DNA from: an uncultured bacterium | GTDB taxonomy: Bacteria > Bacillota_I > Bacilli_A > RFN20 > CAG-826 | Direction of reading: 5' to 3' | Assembly: GCA_949299165.1 (NCBI GenBank) | Contig: CASFZJ010000006.1 | Span: 1 to 59,915, forward strand | Length of the DNA: 59,915 nucleotides | Part shown: one piece after another, positions 8,050-17,859 of the stretch | How positions within the stretch are numbered: position 1 is the first letter of the stretch | Layout: every line of letters begins with the position of its first letter | Notes under the pieces: generated by a model | What the model saw: only the letters and a program-made list of their open reading frames with translations | Database searches by the model: none | Told to the model about the DNA's origin: nothing | Translations under genes and position numbers: made by a program

Positions 8050-9551
8050 TATTGGAAATCCTCCTCATTCTTTAAGCTCTTACTTCTAGAATAGAAGATT
8101 AATGAGAAAACAGCACAAATAATAAAGATTAAAATACCAATAACTGATGCCATGTCATATGATTGTTCTGTAACAGTCAAATCATAGAGCCAAGTGATAA
8201 GTAAGTCAGTTTGACCTGCACTACTAATCATTGCTGGATCAAGGTTTGGACCACCACCAGTTAAAAGATAAATAATGTTAAAATTGTTAATGTTTCCAAC
8301 AAACGTTGTAATTAACGAAGGTGTCATAACAAACATCATATAAGGTAATGTGATGTTGACAAACATTCTATAAGGATTTGCGCCATCGATTCTTGCAGCT
8401 TCATATAAATCCTCAGGAATGTTAAGTAAAATACCTGTACAACTTAAAACTGTAAATGGAACACCAACCCATAAATTAACAACAACAACAGTAACCTTTG
8501 CAATTGTTGGATCCATTAAGAATCGAATTGGCTCAAGTCCCATGGAGGTTAATAATTGATTATAAATACCATTATCTTGAAGCATTTTACTCATTAATAA
8601 CAAGGAAACAAATTGTGGAACAGCAATAGTTGCAACTAAAATTGTTCTCCAAAGTTTTTTCAATTTAATGCCTTTTTTATTAATGACTACAGCGACAATC
8701 ATACCAATGATGAAGTTAGTAAATGTAGCAAGAATTGCCCATAAAATTGTCCATCCAAGAACAACCCAGAAAGTGTAAGTAAATCTTGCATTATCTCCTC
8801 CACCAATTCCGCTTCCAGTTAACATGGTTTCGAAATTATCGAATCCAACCCATGTAAATAAAGCATTAGGTGGTACGTGATCATAATTGTAGTTCGTAAA
8901 TGATACGAAAATCATGAAGATTAATGGTACAATTGTAAAGCAAATCAACCCAATCATTGGTAAAGCAAGAAGAGTTGTATGATAATATCTATCACCCAGA
9001 TGAGCTAAATCTTCTCTACCACTAACAAGTTTTTTGTTTATTTCTTGCATTTCTTGTGCAAGATAAGCTTGTTTAATTGATTGATACCATACAAAGAAAG
9101 TACATAAAATAACCAAAATTGTTATTACACTATAAAGAAGGATATTGAAAGAATCGTCACCGACTACAATAAATCCTGTTTCTGGATCTTTACCCGAAAG
9201 AACAGTTCCTAAAGTTCCAAATTTTGAAATGTATTGTCCGCCAAAGAATATCATGTAAAGTATGAAAACAATTTCATAGATTAAAAATAAAAAACCTCTA
9301 AAAAATTGTTTTCTTAAAATATTCCCAAAGCCAAAAAGTATAAATGATAATCTAGTTTTCCAATCGCCATAGATGGCAGCATCGCCAACGATTGAAAATG
9401 TTTCTTTAATTTTTGAACCAAAGTTCTTAAATGCATAAGGTATACTTCTAAAGAAACCTTTTGCTCTTTTCCCTAAACCTCTAAATCCCTTCGTGGCTTT
9501 ATAAATGAATTTTCTTGGCTTAGACAAACCTAAATAAGCTAAATCAGTCAT
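8049..9551 (-). CDS. malF: Maltodextrin ABC transporter permease MalF
   Basis: The 500-residue permease has a roughly 60-residue basic cytoplasmic N-terminus, TM segments before a periplasm-facing loop, and the C-terminal six-TM core with EAA motif YEAARIDGANPYRMFVNITL. MalF is normally longer than MalG and has extra N-terminal TM segments, as here. The basic N-terminal stretch looks lineage-specific. It lies behind malE across a stem-loop at 9579-9606. Confidence 0.9.
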   Translation of the reverse strand: MTDLAYLGLSKPRKFIYKATKGFRGLGKRAKGFFRSIPYAFKNFGSKIKETFSIVGDAAIYGDWKTRLSFILFGFGNILRKQFFRGFLFLIYEIVFILYMIFFGGQYISKFGTLGTVLSGKDPETGFIVVGDDSFNILLYSVITILVILCTFFVWYQSIKQAYLAQEMQEINKKLVSGREDLAHLGDRYYHTTLLALPMIGLICFTIVPLIFMIFVSFTNYNYDHVPPNALFTWVGFDNFETMLTGSGIGGGDNARFTYTFWVVLGWTILWAILATFTNFIIGMIVAVVINKKGIKLKKLWRTILVATIAVPQFVSLLLMSKMLQDNGIYNQLLTSMGLEPIRFLMDPTIAKVTVVVVNLWVGVPFTVLSCTGILLNIPEDLYEAARIDGANPYRMFVNITLPYMMFVMTPSLITTFVGNINNFNIIYLLTGGGPNLDPAMISSAGQTDLLITWLYDLTVTEQSYDMASVIGILIFIICAVFSLIFYSRSKSLKNEEDFQ

Positions 9552-9578
9552 AAAAGCTCCTCATTTTCATTTATAAAA

Positions 9579-9606
9579 CAGGACTCAATTTCAAAATTGA
9601 GTCCTG
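9579..9606 (-). terminator. Strong hairpin between malE and malF
   Basis: CAGGACTCAATT and its complement form a perfect 12-bp stem with a 4-nt loop in the malE-malF gap. The T tract is weak (TTTT). Partial termination or protection of the malE 3' end is common in binding-protein operons and would give more malE than malF. Confidence 0.7.
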
Positions 9607-9619
9607 AAAACAACAACAA

Positions 9620-11077
9620 CTATTTAGTTGCTAATTCGATATCAGATTGTAAGTTCTCTAATGTAGTTTTAATAGATTCTACACTTCCATATCCGTTATC
9701 AGTTTTTGCATTAATATTTTCGAATAAATTTCTTCCAAATGTTGCAATTGGATCCCAGAAGTTTGTTGGAGTAGAATCTTGAACTCTATAACCAATATTG
9801 TTACCTTCTTTATCAGTCAAAGCGTATTGATCTGCTAATGCTGATAAGAATGGGCTTGCTTGAACTTTTTCATCAGCTTGCGCTTCTAAATTAGAAGGTC
9901 CAAGTCCTGATGTCTCAAATCTAGCCATTGAAGCATCTTTACCAGTTAAGAATTTTGCTAATTCTCTTAAAATACTTAAGTTTTGTGGGTCTTTTCTTGC
10001 AAATGCAGAGTATGGGTTAATGCCCATGAGTTTATATCCACCAAAAGTTTTCCAAGTATATTTTTTACCAGTACCGTCTAATTGAGCTGTATCAGATTCA
10101 AGTGTTGGTAAAACAGTTGCACGATAATCATCACCCCAACCATTTTCTGCGCTGCCAAATACAGAACCATTATTCCAAGAAACAATACCAGCTAAAGGTT
10201 GATCTTTCGCAACAATATATTGAGTAACAAGGTCATTATATGCAGGTCTTTCATCAGCAGAGAACATAAAGTGTTTACTAACCGAACCGTCTTCATTGGT
10301 ATAAGAATTAACCATACAACGTGCTGCTTCTAAACCAATTGTATAATCTTTGACACCATTTTCTTCTGTATAGCCAAACCAGCATTCAGCAGATTCTTGT
10401 TTTCCTTCGCTATCGAATTTAATTGAATAGTCACCACCAGTTCCAAAGAATACACCAGATTCATACCAAGCAGAACCAGCTGGCCATAAAACTAAACCAT
10501 TACTCCAATTTTGACCATCGCTTCCTGTGCCTCTTTCATCAAGGGCTTTGTAGAGGTCTCTAAATGTATAACCTTCTTTAAGAGAGTCTTTTTCTTCATC
10601 CCAAACAGATGTTCCAACAAAAGCATCTTTGCTATAGCAGAAAACATAGCCATTATCAGCTGAAACAGGGAAACCATAATACTTACCTTCAATTTTGCCT
10701 GCATCATTGGCTGCTTGAGTATGATTTTCTTCAATCCATTTTGAATCTTCTTCATTTAAAGCAGCTGCTGCGCCAATTCTAACAATGTTAGCTAATTGGT
10801 CGTTAGCAAATGTGTAAAGTGAAGCACCAGATTGAACGTCAACAGCTAAGTTGTCATAAGCTCCAGCATCACCATTTGAACCATATTGGAATTCTATATC
10901 AGCGTATTCTGGGTGAGCTTCAATAAAATCAGCCCATAAAGCTTGATAAACCGCTTCGTGTTCTGCTGGTCCCCATAAAAGAATACCTTCGAAGGTACCA
11001 CATGATGTTAATGAAGCAGTTGTACCAACGCCGATAGCTGCTGCAGCAAATGTCATTAAAAGTTTTGCTTTTTTCAT
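9620..11077 (-). CDS. malE: Maltodextrin-binding lipoprotein MalE
   Basis: The 485-residue extracellular solute-binding protein has a type II signal peptide ending SLTSC with Cys26, so it is lipid-anchored. The body is typical of family 1 sugar-binding proteins and rich in aromatic residues. The start follows a good AGGAGG. It lies between malQ and malF. Maltodextrin specificity is inferred from the flanking malQ and GH13 enzymes. It is longer than E. coli MalE (about 396), with several inserted loops. Confidence 0.9.
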   Translation of the reverse strand: MKKAKLLMTFAAAAIGVGTTASLTSCGTFEGILLWGPAEHEAVYQALWADFIEAHPEYADIEFQYGSNGDAGAYDNLAVDVQSGASLYTFANDQLANIVRIGAAAALNEEDSKWIEENHTQAANDAGKIEGKYYGFPVSADNGYVFCYSKDAFVGTSVWDEEKDSLKEGYTFRDLYKALDERGTGSDGQNWSNGLVLWPAGSAWYESGVFFGTGGDYSIKFDSEGKQESAECWFGYTEENGVKDYTIGLEAARCMVNSYTNEDGSVSKHFMFSADERPAYNDLVTQYIVAKDQPLAGIVSWNNGSVFGSAENGWGDDYRATVLPTLESDTAQLDGTGKKYTWKTFGGYKLMGINPYSAFARKDPQNLSILRELAKFLTGKDASMARFETSGLGPSNLEAQADEKVQASPFLSALADQYALTDKEGNNIGYRVQDSTPTNFWDPIATFGRNLFENINAKTDNGYGSVESIKTTLENLQSDIELATK

Positions 11078-11150
11078 TTTTTTATCCTCCTATATATAAC
11101 TTTTAATTTCAATTTATATTAACTCATCACGAGTTTAATATCTTTTTAAT

Positions 11151-12662
11151 TTAATCACGCTCTGAATTATCAATCCATCTAGTTAATAGATCGATTTTTT
11201 CTTTTTGATTTTCCTTAAAAATTTTTTCGTCCATCCTCCAAGACCAATTGTCATCAGATAAAGTAGATGGGAAATTTATTCTTGCTTCTTTTCCAAAAGC
11301 GAATAAATCCATAATAGGAACAATTGCAGTTTTTGCCTTATTCACGAAATTAAGTTCACAAATTTTATAAGTTAGGTCTTCGTTTGAGAATTTTTTACTG
11401 AATGGAATATCGAAGTACTCGCACTCCTTTTCCATTACATTAAGTAATCTTATTTTACTTTCTTCATCTAAATTATCAATAAACTGTCTCGTAGTTGCTG
11501 AATCATGAGTGGCTGTATAAGAAAAGAAATTCTTAGTGTAATTACTTGGTCTCCAAACACTCTTTGGATCATCATCATCAAATGCTTGAGTTACAATTTT
11601 CATACCTGGATAGCCTGTATCATTCATAAGCTTTAAGAATTTAGCATCAATTAAACCGAGATCTTCAGCAACAATTGGCAAATTCAATTTATCCTTAAAT
11701 AAATCTAATCCTGGTCCGCTAACCCAAACCCCTCTTTCAGCAGTTTTGTCTCCGTATGGAATTGCGTAATAATCACTAAAACCTTTGAAATGATCAATTC
11801 TAATCAAATCATATAAAGCTAGTGCACTATTAATTCTTGCATTCCACCATTTATAACGACTTTTTTTGTGATATTCCCAATTATATAATGGATTACCCCA
11901 AAGTTGACCCGTTGTACTAAACATATCTGGTGGTACACCAGCTACTCTTTTTGGATAATGTCTTTCATCTAATTCGAATAACTCAGGATACTTCCAGACT
12001 TCAACCGAATCAAATGCCACATATATAGGTAAATCACCCATTATCTTTATTTTACTACTATTTGCATAATTTTTAAGAGCGAAGTATTGATTAAGAAACT
12101 CAAATTGAGTCCACATATAAAAACTATATTCGTCTTTGTATTTGGTTTTTACAGTTTGTTCAATTTGAGAACTATATTTTTTTAACTTTTCATCCCACTC
12201 ATACCATGGTTTTAAGTTTTGATGATCTTTAATGACCATAAAAACAGAAAAATCAGAATAATTCTTTTCAGTTTCTAAGAATTTTTTAAAATTTTCATCA
12301 TCTTTATCAAAACGAGAGTATGCTTTTCTAAGAACGTTAAGTTTATTAGCAAAAATAGCACCATAATCAACTCTTGAAGAATTTTTACCCCAATTTATAG
12401 ATTGAACTTCTTCTTTGGTTAAAAGTCCTTTTTCAATTAAAATTTCAAAATCAATAAAATAATAATTCATTCCATAGTTTGAAGGCGATTGATAAGGGGA
12501 GTTACCAAAACTTGTAACATTCAATGGCAAAATTTGCCAAATTTTAGCTCCACAACGCTTTAAAAAATCAACGAATTCATAAGCAGCTTTTCCAAATGTG
12601 CCAATTCCATACTCACTCCACAATGATGAAATTGGCATTAAAATTCCTGCGTTTCTATCCAT
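11151..12662 (-). CDS. malQ: 4-alpha-glucanotransferase (amylomaltase, GH77)
   Basis: The 503-residue cytoplasmic enzyme disproportionates imported maltodextrins. GH77 features are visible: N-terminal GILMPISSLWSEYGIGTFG, IMGDLPIYVAFDSVEVW, LIRIDHFKGF with the nucleophile Asp, PIVAEDLGLID with the acid/base Glu, TATHDSATTRQ, and a C-terminal ARINFPSTLSDDNWSWRM. Length is normal. First gene of the malQ-malE-malF-malG-malK unit, with its own consensus promoter and CRE. Ribosome site GGGGAA. Confidence 0.95.
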   Translation of the reverse strand: MDRNAGILMPISSLWSEYGIGTFGKAAYEFVDFLKRCGAKIWQILPLNVTSFGNSPYQSPSNYGMNYYFIDFEILIEKGLLTKEEVQSINWGKNSSRVDYGAIFANKLNVLRKAYSRFDKDDENFKKFLETEKNYSDFSVFMVIKDHQNLKPWYEWDEKLKKYSSQIEQTVKTKYKDEYSFYMWTQFEFLNQYFALKNYANSSKIKIMGDLPIYVAFDSVEVWKYPELFELDERHYPKRVAGVPPDMFSTTGQLWGNPLYNWEYHKKSRYKWWNARINSALALYDLIRIDHFKGFSDYYAIPYGDKTAERGVWVSGPGLDLFKDKLNLPIVAEDLGLIDAKFLKLMNDTGYPGMKIVTQAFDDDDPKSVWRPSNYTKNFFSYTATHDSATTRQFIDNLDEESKIRLLNVMEKECEYFDIPFSKKFSNEDLTYKICELNFVNKAKTAIVPIMDLFAFGKEARINFPSTLSDDNWSWRMDEKIFKENQKEKIDLLTRWIDNSERD

Positions 12663-12682
12663 AAAAATTCTTCCCCTTTTAT

Positions 12683-12724
12683 TGAAAGCGCTTACATTAT
12701 AAAATCAAAAAATCTCATTGTCAA
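12683..12724 (-). promoter_or_regulatory. Consensus sigma-A promoter with CRE over the start site
   Basis: On the minus strand TTGACA (12724-12719), a 17-bp spacer and TATAAT (12701-12696) form a perfect consensus promoter. The CRE TGTAAGCGCTTTCA (12696-12683) overlaps the predicted start of transcription, a location where CcpA or a LacI-type maltose repressor would block initiation. It drives malQ and the transporter genes. Confidence 0.85.
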
Positions 12725-13371
12725 AATAAAAAAATATGATAATTATCGTTAAATTTAGATATGTTTAAATAATTTATGCAAGTTGATTAATTTTTAATGG
12801 TAAATTTTACATAGAATTGAAATTCATTCGATTATAATCGTATTTTTATATATTTGTTTTTGATTAATAAAAAATTCGAATATTATCTTTTTTTTAAATA
12901 AACAGTCAATTTTTATCTTTTTCCAATAATTTTTAACTTTATTTATAGCGATTAAAATTATTTAAATATTTTTCATTTCGTTAATTATTTTATTACTTAA
13001 ATCTGACCATAAAAAATGGTAAGTCCGATTATCTTCATTAACAGTTCCTGGTTCATTAATTCTCTATTCTTTTTTTTGAAATAAAATGTCTTGCATAGTT
13101 AACGTAATGTGTCGAGTGCCACTAGCTAACGCTAAATTCATCAAAAATCTAGTTTTCTCATACAAAGAAATTGGGATCTATTAAATATCGGTGAATACTC
13201 CTACTTTCCAAGTAAAGTAAATATTAGTAATAAGACCTCGCATTCTTTTTTCGCTCATAATAAAATTGTTATTTAAATTAGAGATATTTTGAAACGAAAA
13301 TTCAAATTAAGACGATTAATTTCGTATAATTTTGACAAATATTAAAACATTGTAAATTTTTAACAAATATC
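12725..13371. other. Intergenic stretch before the GH13 amylase
   Basis: Apart from the malQ remnant the region is AT-rich without an open gene. A TATAAT-like box near 13332 may be the -10 element for the GH13 gene; its -35 is poor. I see no CRE on this side. Confidence 0.4.
12962..13180 (-). pseudogene. C-terminal remnant of a second 4-alpha-glucanotransferase
   Basis: One frame reads through a single TAG and resembles the MalQ C-terminus: a segment like FLMNLALASGTRHITLTMQD, the stop, then RINEPGTVNEDN, matching the family's MQD-(L)-L...RxNxPGTxxxNW end. It ends at an in-frame TAA at 12962. Upstream the frame closes, and the rest of the gene is missing. It is probably a decayed paralogue of the adjacent malQ. 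Confidence 0.6.
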
Positions 13372-13407
13372 TTGAAAATCAAAAAACACTTAATTAAGAT
13401 AATTGGC

Positions 13408-14697
13408 ATGAAAAACTATTTGAAGAAAAGCGTTATATACCAAGTGTATGTAAGAAACTTTACAGAAAAGGGTACATTTAACGCATTAGCAGAAAAACTT
13501 GATTATTTAAAAAATTTGGGCGTTGATATTGTTTATCTTTTACCAATTTCTCCTATTGGAGAAAAAGATAGAAAAGGCGAATTAGGTTCACCTTATTCAA
13601 TCAAAGATTACACCAAAATCAATCCTGAACTTGGTAGTTTAGACGATTTCAAATCATTAATTAAGAAAGTACATGAGAAAGGAATGAAAATAATGATTGA
13701 TATCGTTTATAACCACACTTCTCGTGATTCTTGGATCTTAGAAAATCACCCAGAATGGATGTTTCACAACAAAAAGGGTAAGGTTTCTAACAAAATCGAA
13801 GATTGGTCAGATGTTTATGATTTAGACTATTCACATCCAGAATTAATCAAATATCTTGTTGATGTAATTGATAATTATAGTTCGATGGGGGTCGATGGTT
13901 ACCGTTTTGATGTTGCAAGCCTTATTACAAAAGATTTTTATGATGCATTAAAAGCATTGCTTAACAAAAAGCATCCTCAAACAATCATGCTTGCTGAATC
14001 TGTCCACCCAGGATTTGTCAGTTTTTTAAGAGGTGAAAATTATAATTGTTTAAGTGATGGTGAATTAATTGATCATGCTTTCGATCTTCTTTACCCATAT
14101 AATTCCTATGAAAATCTTAGAAATTATCTCGAAACTAAAGATCAAAAATGGTTAGACTTCTATAAATACGCATTGCTTCTTGAAGAAAGTATGTGTCCTG
14201 ATAGTTCAATGCGTGTTAGATGCTTAGAAAACCACGACCAAAAAGCATTATATGAATTTACACATGACTTTACTATTTTGAGAAACCTTGCTGCTTTAAC
14301 ACCATTTCAAAAAGGTCCTATGTTTATTTACAATGGTTTAGAAACTAAAAATGACCACTTGCTAGATCTTTTCAACAAAGATACAATGTCCTGGGAAATC
14401 GATGAAGAATGGTTAGCATTTATAAAAAAATTAATTGCGTTTAAGAAGGAAGAAAAGAACTTAAAATTAAATACTTCAACACCATTATTAAATGGCGGTG
14501 ATTCTATTGCCTTCAAAAATGTTTATGAAGATGGTAACTATGCTTATGGCATCTTCTCTTTAAGTGGAAAAGATGAAACAATTGTAGACCAAGCATTGAC
14601 TGATGGTATCTATGTTGACTATCTAACTGGAAAAGAAGTTACTATCAAAAACCATTCTGTAACCACAAAAGAACCTTTATATTTATTCAAAAAATAA
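13408..14697 (+). CDS. Alpha-amylase-family (GH13) glycoside hydrolase
   Basis: The 429-residue cytoplasmic enzyme probably acts on maltodextrins. GH13 regions: DIVYNHTS, GYRFDVASLI with the catalytic Asp, MLAESVHP with the catalytic Glu, and LENHDQKAL. There is no N-terminal CBM and only a short C-terminal beta domain, so it is smaller than the neopullulanase at 1672. An upstream TTG at 13372 extends the frame by 12 codons, but the ATG here begins where family similarity begins; neither has a good Shine-Dalgarno site. Exact specificity (amylase, glucosidase or transferase) cannot be read from the sequence. Confidence 0.85.
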   Translation: MKNYLKKSVIYQVYVRNFTEKGTFNALAEKLDYLKNLGVDIVYLLPISPIGEKDRKGELGSPYSIKDYTKINPELGSLDDFKSLIKKVHEKGMKIMIDIVYNHTSRDSWILENHPEWMFHNKKGKVSNKIEDWSDVYDLDYSHPELIKYLVDVIDNYSSMGVDGYRFDVASLITKDFYDALKALLNKKHPQTIMLAESVHPGFVSFLRGENYNCLSDGELIDHAFDLLYPYNSYENLRNYLETKDQKWLDFYKYALLLEESMCPDSSMRVRCLENHDQKALYEFTHDFTILRNLAALTPFQKGPMFIYNGLETKNDHLLDLFNKDTMSWEIDEEWLAFIKKLIAFKKEEKNLKLNTSTPLLNGGDSIAFKNVYEDGNYAYGIFSLSGKDETIVDQALTDGIYVDYLTGKEVTIKNHSVTTKEPLYLFKK

Positions 14698-14720
14698 AAA
14701 TTTATTAAAACTGAATGATT

Positions 14721-14776
14721 AAAAAGGGGCTGCCAGAAAACTAACTTTTAAGTTAGGAATCTGAAGCCTCTTTTTT
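14721..14776. terminator. Bidirectional terminator with inner hairpin
   Basis: AAAAAGGGGCT pairs with AGCCTCTTTTTT (one G-T-type mismatch), enclosing a second hairpin CTAACTT/AAGTTAG. It lies between the convergent GH13 and DUF1848 genes and can serve both. Confidence 0.7.
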
Positions 14777-14820
14777 ACTCATTTCTATAATTATCTTTAG
14801 CTTCTTGATTAGGCTATTTT

Positions 14821-15747
14821 TTATTCAATTCTTTCTTTTATAACGTCACCACTTTCAATTTCACCAACAAGTAATGAAGAATCATCACTATGCAAAAGAG
14901 CGTTTTCCTTAACTTTATTTTCATCAAAATTTGCGTAGCAATATCTACAAAAAGATTTACAAGAATTGTAAGCGCCAATATCGACTGTTTGAATACATTC
15001 ACAAGTCGAATTATCTTTACGATTGGTTTGCTTTTTAAATTTTGCACTTTTACCAACTTTATTTAACAACTTAGTTGCAAACTCCTTAGTTAAACAACTT
15101 CCTTTATCAAAACCAAATTTCATTAAATTATTTCTCTCGCCACAGGTAAAAACTTTAAAACCGTGTTCTTTAGCAAGTTTAGAAAAATTTATACCTATTC
15201 TTTCATAATCTTCACTTGTAAAACTTTGAATATGAAGATATTTATCATTGTTTTTAAGTGTATTCTTGTATAAATCTATAAAAGAAATAATAATATTTTC
15301 ACTATATCCTTCAAGTTCTTCTACTACTTTTTTAAAAGCTTTAATGTGGTAGTAAATTGTATATTTCTCGTTTTTTAAAATAGGATCAAAACGAATAAAA
15401 ATATTTTCTTTTCCATATCTTTTAGCAAGATATTTAATATCTTCAATAACTTGCTTTTTGATTTTACCAATTACTGGTTCAATATCATTGTGATATGGCG
15501 TTAAAGTGATATGAAAAACAAGAGGAACATTTGGTAATAATTTATCTAATTCATCAAGATATTTTAAAAATGGATGAGGATTTTTAGTACAAAACATAAT
15601 GATATCTACTAAATCAAAATATATTCTTGATACTAGTGAATCTTTATATGGATTTCGTGTATCAGCAAATCCTTCTTTTACTCTATTAATAAACCACTTA
15701 GGATAATAAGATAAAATATCAGTTCTTCCACTAACAAATAAAACCAT
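14821..15747 (-). CDS. DUF1848 family protein (radical-SAM-like Cys motif)
   Basis: The 308-residue protein matches DUF1848: N-terminal SGRTDILSYYPKWF, DIIMFCTKNPHPFLKYL, FRFDPIL-like IRFDPI, and a C-terminal CECIQTVDIGAYNSCKSFC-RYCYAN cluster. The last has the CxxxCxYC-type spacing suggestive of an Fe-S site. The family is widespread in Firmicutes with no established reaction. It stands alone between convergent and divergent neighbours. Confidence 0.85.
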   Translation of the reverse strand: MVLFVSGRTDILSYYPKWFINRVKEGFADTRNPYKDSLVSRIYFDLVDIIMFCTKNPHPFLKYLDELDKLLPNVPLVFHITLTPYHNDIEPVIGKIKKQVIEDIKYLAKRYGKENIFIRFDPILKNEKYTIYYHIKAFKKVVEELEGYSENIIISFIDLYKNTLKNNDKYLHIQSFTSEDYERIGINFSKLAKEHGFKVFTCGERNNLMKFGFDKGSCLTKEFATKLLNKVGKSAKFKKQTNRKDNSTCECIQTVDIGAYNSCKSFCRYCYANFDENKVKENALLHSDDSSLLVGEIESGDVIKERIE

Positions 15748-15925
15748 AAATCTTGTCCAAACATATTTTACGATAAATATCGATTTTTATCATTTTTAAA
15801 GGACGCACAGATTAAATTCTAAAGTGAATATGTATTTTTGCGGCATAAATTATATAAAATCGAAAAAATTTTAAAGCGATTTTAAAACAATTTCAATTTA
15901 TTCTCAAATAATCATAACTTTATTT

Positions 15926-15954
15926 TTGTATTATTACTTAATTAAAGTTATAAT
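15926..15954 (+). promoter_or_regulatory. Promoter of the AbiE-like pair
   Basis: TTGTAT (15926-15931), a 17-bp spacer and TATAAT (15949-15954) precede the AAGGAG ribosome site of the regulator gene by a few bases. Confidence 0.7.
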
Positions 15955-15976
15955 ACAGAAAAGGAGTTATGATTTT

Positions 15977-16933
15977 ATGCTATCTTTAAACTATACAGAA
16001 AAACTACTAGGAATCAAAACAAAAGCTATAGATTTTTCACTTTTAAATTTGCCATACTACATTTTAGATAGATATGAATTGCAATTAACTACTTTTGATT
16101 CACTTAAAGTCCTGTTAATTCATCCAAAAATTAAATTAGAAGATTTAAAATTGCTTAAAACTCACCTTCAAGTAATTAAAAAAGAATACAAAATTCCATT
16201 AGTTGTGATTCTAGATAAATTAACTTTTAGACAAAAAGAATATCTTTTGAAAGAAAAAATTCCTTTTATTGTCAATGATAAGCAAATATATTTACCTTTT
16301 TTGGCTACATATTTACAAGAAAGATCAGATAGTGAAGATATTGAAAAAGAAAATCTATTGCCATCTGCTCAGTTGCTATTATTTTATTTTATTTACAACA
16401 AATGCAATGAAATTACAACCATTCAAGCATCCAAACAATTAGAACTTACCCCTACTTCAATTTCAAGAGCAACAAAACAATTAGAACAACTAGATATTTT
16501 ACATAGCAAAAAAGATGGAGTTAATAAAATTTTAAGTTTTGATGGTAAGCCTTCAGATTTATTTAAAAAATCTAAAGATTTTCTTATAAATCCAGTAAAA
16601 AAGACGATATACCTGGCAAAAAACGAACTAAAAGGTAATTTTTTGATGTCTAATTTATCAGCTCTTTCAGAATGGTCCTTATTAAGTGAACCAAAATTGA
16701 AATATTATGCAACCGACAATATTTCATTAGTAAATGAAAATTTTAGTGAAAAATTAATAGATTCAGAGGATCAGATTGCAATAGAATTGTGGCGCTATAA
16801 TCCAAAAATTTTAACAAACACAAATATGGTCGATAAATTATCGCTCTGTTTATCAATAAACGAAGGAGATGAAAGAATAGAAATTGCTAAAGAAAATATT
16901 TTGAATAAATTATGGGAGGAATTAGATGGTTAA
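15977..16933 (+). CDS. Winged-helix regulator, likely antitoxin of a nucleotidyltransferase toxin
   Basis: The 318-residue soluble protein has a MarR-like winged helix at about residues 115-170 (EITTIQASKQLELTPTSISR and following recognition helix). The N-terminal part looks like an effector or protein-binding domain. The start is the ATG 10 nt behind AAGGAG; a longer frame from 15926 would run through the promoter. It overlaps the downstream nucleotidyltransferase gene by 8 nt, the usual layout of type IV AbiEi/AbiEii-like pairs, so I call it the antitoxin/autorepressor. Confidence 0.7.
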   Translation: MLSLNYTEKLLGIKTKAIDFSLLNLPYYILDRYELQLTTFDSLKVLLIHPKIKLEDLKLLKTHLQVIKKEYKIPLVVILDKLTFRQKEYLLKEKIPFIVNDKQIYLPFLATYLQERSDSEDIEKENLLPSAQLLLFYFIYNKCNEITTIQASKQLELTPTSISRATKQLEQLDILHSKKDGVNKILSFDGKPSDLFKKSKDFLINPVKKTIYLAKNELKGNFLMSNLSALSEWSLLSEPKLKYYATDNISLVNENFSEKLIDSEDQIAIELWRYNPKILTNTNMVDKLSLCLSINEGDERIEIAKENILNKLWEELDG

Positions 16934-17696
16934 CGGTTTAGAAAAATTTAAAGAATGGTTTAAGGATACCAAGGAACAATATGTCATAATAGGCGGCACC
17001 GCTTGCGATATTCTTATGGAGGAAGCTGGATTAGAATTTAGAGCCACCAAGGATATCGATCTGGTAATAATCATCGAAGCATTAACACCTGATTTTGGCA
17101 AAAAATTATGGCAATTTATAGAAGAAGGTTGCTATGAACATCGTAATGCAAGCCTTCAAACACCACAATTTTATAAATTTTCAAAGCCAAAATCCAAGGA
17201 ATATCCAGCGATGTTAGAACTTTTTACAAGAAAATTAGACAAAATTAATCTCCCCAAAAACGCAATCTTAACACCACTTCCAATGGAAGAAGATATATCA
17301 AGCCTCTCAGCGATTCTTTTAAATGATGATTATTATGAATTTTTAAAACGTGGAATAATCTCAGAAAATGATGTTTCTATTTTAAATGCCGAATATTTGA
17401 TTCCTTTTAAGGCAAAAGCTTGGATTGACCTTACAAACAGTAAAAATAATGGCTGTTTGATCGACAGCAAAAATATCAAAAAACATAAGAATGATATTTT
17501 TCGATTATCTCAATTAATTAGAATCGGTGATAAAATTCCACTTACAATTAATATCTATAACGACATACAACATTTTATTTCTCAAATGATTGATGAAGAT
17601 GTTGATTTAAAACAACTCGGTTTGATTAATCAAAACAAAGAAGATGTGTTGGAAAAAATTAAAAATCTATATTTCCTAAACGAAAATAAAGACTGA
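16926..17696 (+). CDS. AbiEii-like nucleotidyltransferase toxin
   Basis: The 256-residue protein has the nucleotidyltransferase core of AbiEii/MenA-type toxins: IIGGTACDIL (about 21-30), Arg39, and the metal-binding pair D43-I-D45. Known relatives transfer nucleotides to RNA (for example tRNA ends) and stop growth. A second conserved block, LNAEYLIPFKAKAWIDL, corresponds to the helical region following the core. It is coupled to the winged-helix antitoxin gene upstream. Confidence 0.8.
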   Translation: MVNGLEKFKEWFKDTKEQYVIIGGTACDILMEEAGLEFRATKDIDLVIIIEALTPDFGKKLWQFIEEGCYEHRNASLQTPQFYKFSKPKSKEYPAMLELFTRKLDKINLPKNAILTPLPMEEDISSLSAILLNDDYYEFLKRGIISENDVSILNAEYLIPFKAKAWIDLTNSKNNGCLIDSKNIKKHKNDIFRLSQLIRIGDKIPLTINIYNDIQHFISQMIDEDVDLKQLGLINQNKEDVLEKIKNLYFLNENKD

Positions 17697-17859
17697 GCAA
17701 GAATTCTTAAGATAAAAATAAATTCGCCATTTACTTTTTTAAACATTTATTTAAATACGTTTCTTAAAATAGGACTTTTTCATTTTCAAAATGTTATTCA
17801 TATATAAGTTTAGAATCCTTATTTATTAACTTAAGTAAGATGTTCAAATTTTTGGACTT

